Under the pieces are notes generated by a model. It had not been told where the DNA came from. It saw nothing but the letters and a program-made list of their open reading frames with translations, and did no database searches. This document shows positions 63,868 through 64,000 of a stretch of DNA of 64,000 nt, in pieces (positions within the stretch are counted from its first letter, which is position 1; each line of letters starts with the position of its first letter). The stretch lies in assembly GCA_047602305.1 (NCBI GenBank), contig JASGHO010000001.1, positions 2,480,001 to 2,544,000 on the forward strand, written 5' to 3'. The translations under genes were made by a program, and so were the position numbers. This stretch comes from Ancrocorticia sp047602305. Its GTDB lineage: Bacteria; Actinomycetota; Actinomycetes; Actinomycetales; Actinomycetaceae.

Positions 63868-64000
63868 ATGGATATCACGTCAGTCGGCTCGTACCGATTC
63901 GCCCGCACCCGCGCCGACCTTGCGCTCGCGCCCGGCGAAGTTGTGCTCGCGGGCGGCACCTGGCTGATGAGCGAACCGCAGCCGCACACCACCGGATTTG
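63868..64000 (+). CDS. FAD-binding subunit of a xanthine dehydrogenase-family enzyme, partial
   Basis: Only the first 44 codons are in the window. ATG at 63868 with AAGGAGGAG upstream. The sequence VVLAGGTWLMSEPQP matches the FAD pyrophosphate-binding start (LAGGTxLxxE/P) of the medium subunit. The divergent XdhC and MobA-like genes support the call. Confidence 0.75.
   Translation, partial: MDITSVGSYRFARTRADLALAPGEVVLAGGTWLMSEPQPHTTGF

Overview
High-GC, densely coded DNA from an actinobacterium. GTG/TTG starts, class Ib nrdHIE with a separate nrdF, a single-chain serine dehydratase, Fur/LacI/PRD regulators, an XdhC/FAD-subunit molybdenum-hydroxylase locus and sugar PTS operons fit a fermentative, host-associated member of the Actinomycetaceae (Actinomyces/Schaalia/Trueperella/Actinotignum type). 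The genus is inference; no rRNA or tRNA is present to settle it.

Layout. 0-11 kb: tail of an anchored membrane protein, a macrodomain protein, RNase HI with a repeat-rich N-terminus, oligopeptidase B, luxS plus a nucleosidase fused to HNH-associated repeats, fur, and L-serine dehydratase. 10.5-14 kb: paired DnaA boxes and a pair of NrdR-like boxes ahead of nrdH-nrdI-nrdE. 14-21.4 kb: LacI regulator, esterase, trehalose-6-phosphate hydrolase-like GH13 and a PTS EIIABC, with a helically phased motif array between the divergent genes. 21.6-23.6 kb: lipoprotein and S4 protein. 23.7-29.4 kb: divergent cellobiose/beta-glucoside PTS locus (PRD regulator, EIIB, EIIA // EIIC, GH1). 29.6-33.6 kb: DASS-type transporter translationally coupled to a histidine kinase and a receiver protein. 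33.7-36.3 kb: acyltransferase-like membrane protein and nrdF.

36.6-49.6 kb is one co-directional operon of overlapping genes: HTH protein, SNF2-type helicase, DUF4391 protein, two paralogous type III-like Mod methyltransferases, an AlbA_2/ATPase-like protein, a 49-aa ORF wedged between two overlapping stop/starts, and a Res helicase-nuclease. The first Mod carries a (TC)16 tract near its 3' end and is at present out of frame with its conserved C-terminus. This looks like an expanded, phase-variable type III restriction-modification/defence locus.

52-60 kb, between an MMPL transporter and an AraC regulator, is a cassette-like array. Three near-identical genes for a ~130-aa membrane protein of unknown function share one promoter/leader. 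Four copies of a ~0.4-0.5 kb non-coding repeat are built mostly of short consecutive stem-loops whose pairing is largely kept when the copies differ. Between them lie cargo modules: a Doc/antitoxin pair, an AAA-DUF4143 ATPase and a VapBC pair. I recognise no described system with this architecture; it and the phase-variable operon are the main candidates for novelty.

The window ends in a molybdenum-hydroxylase maturation locus (MobA-like, XdhC, FAD subunit). Intergenic regions are rich in dispersed palindromes belonging to at least three families. Several housekeeping-type proteins (RNase HI, LacI, esterase, GH13, MMPL, MobA-like) carry lineage-specific repetitive or low-complexity insertions.
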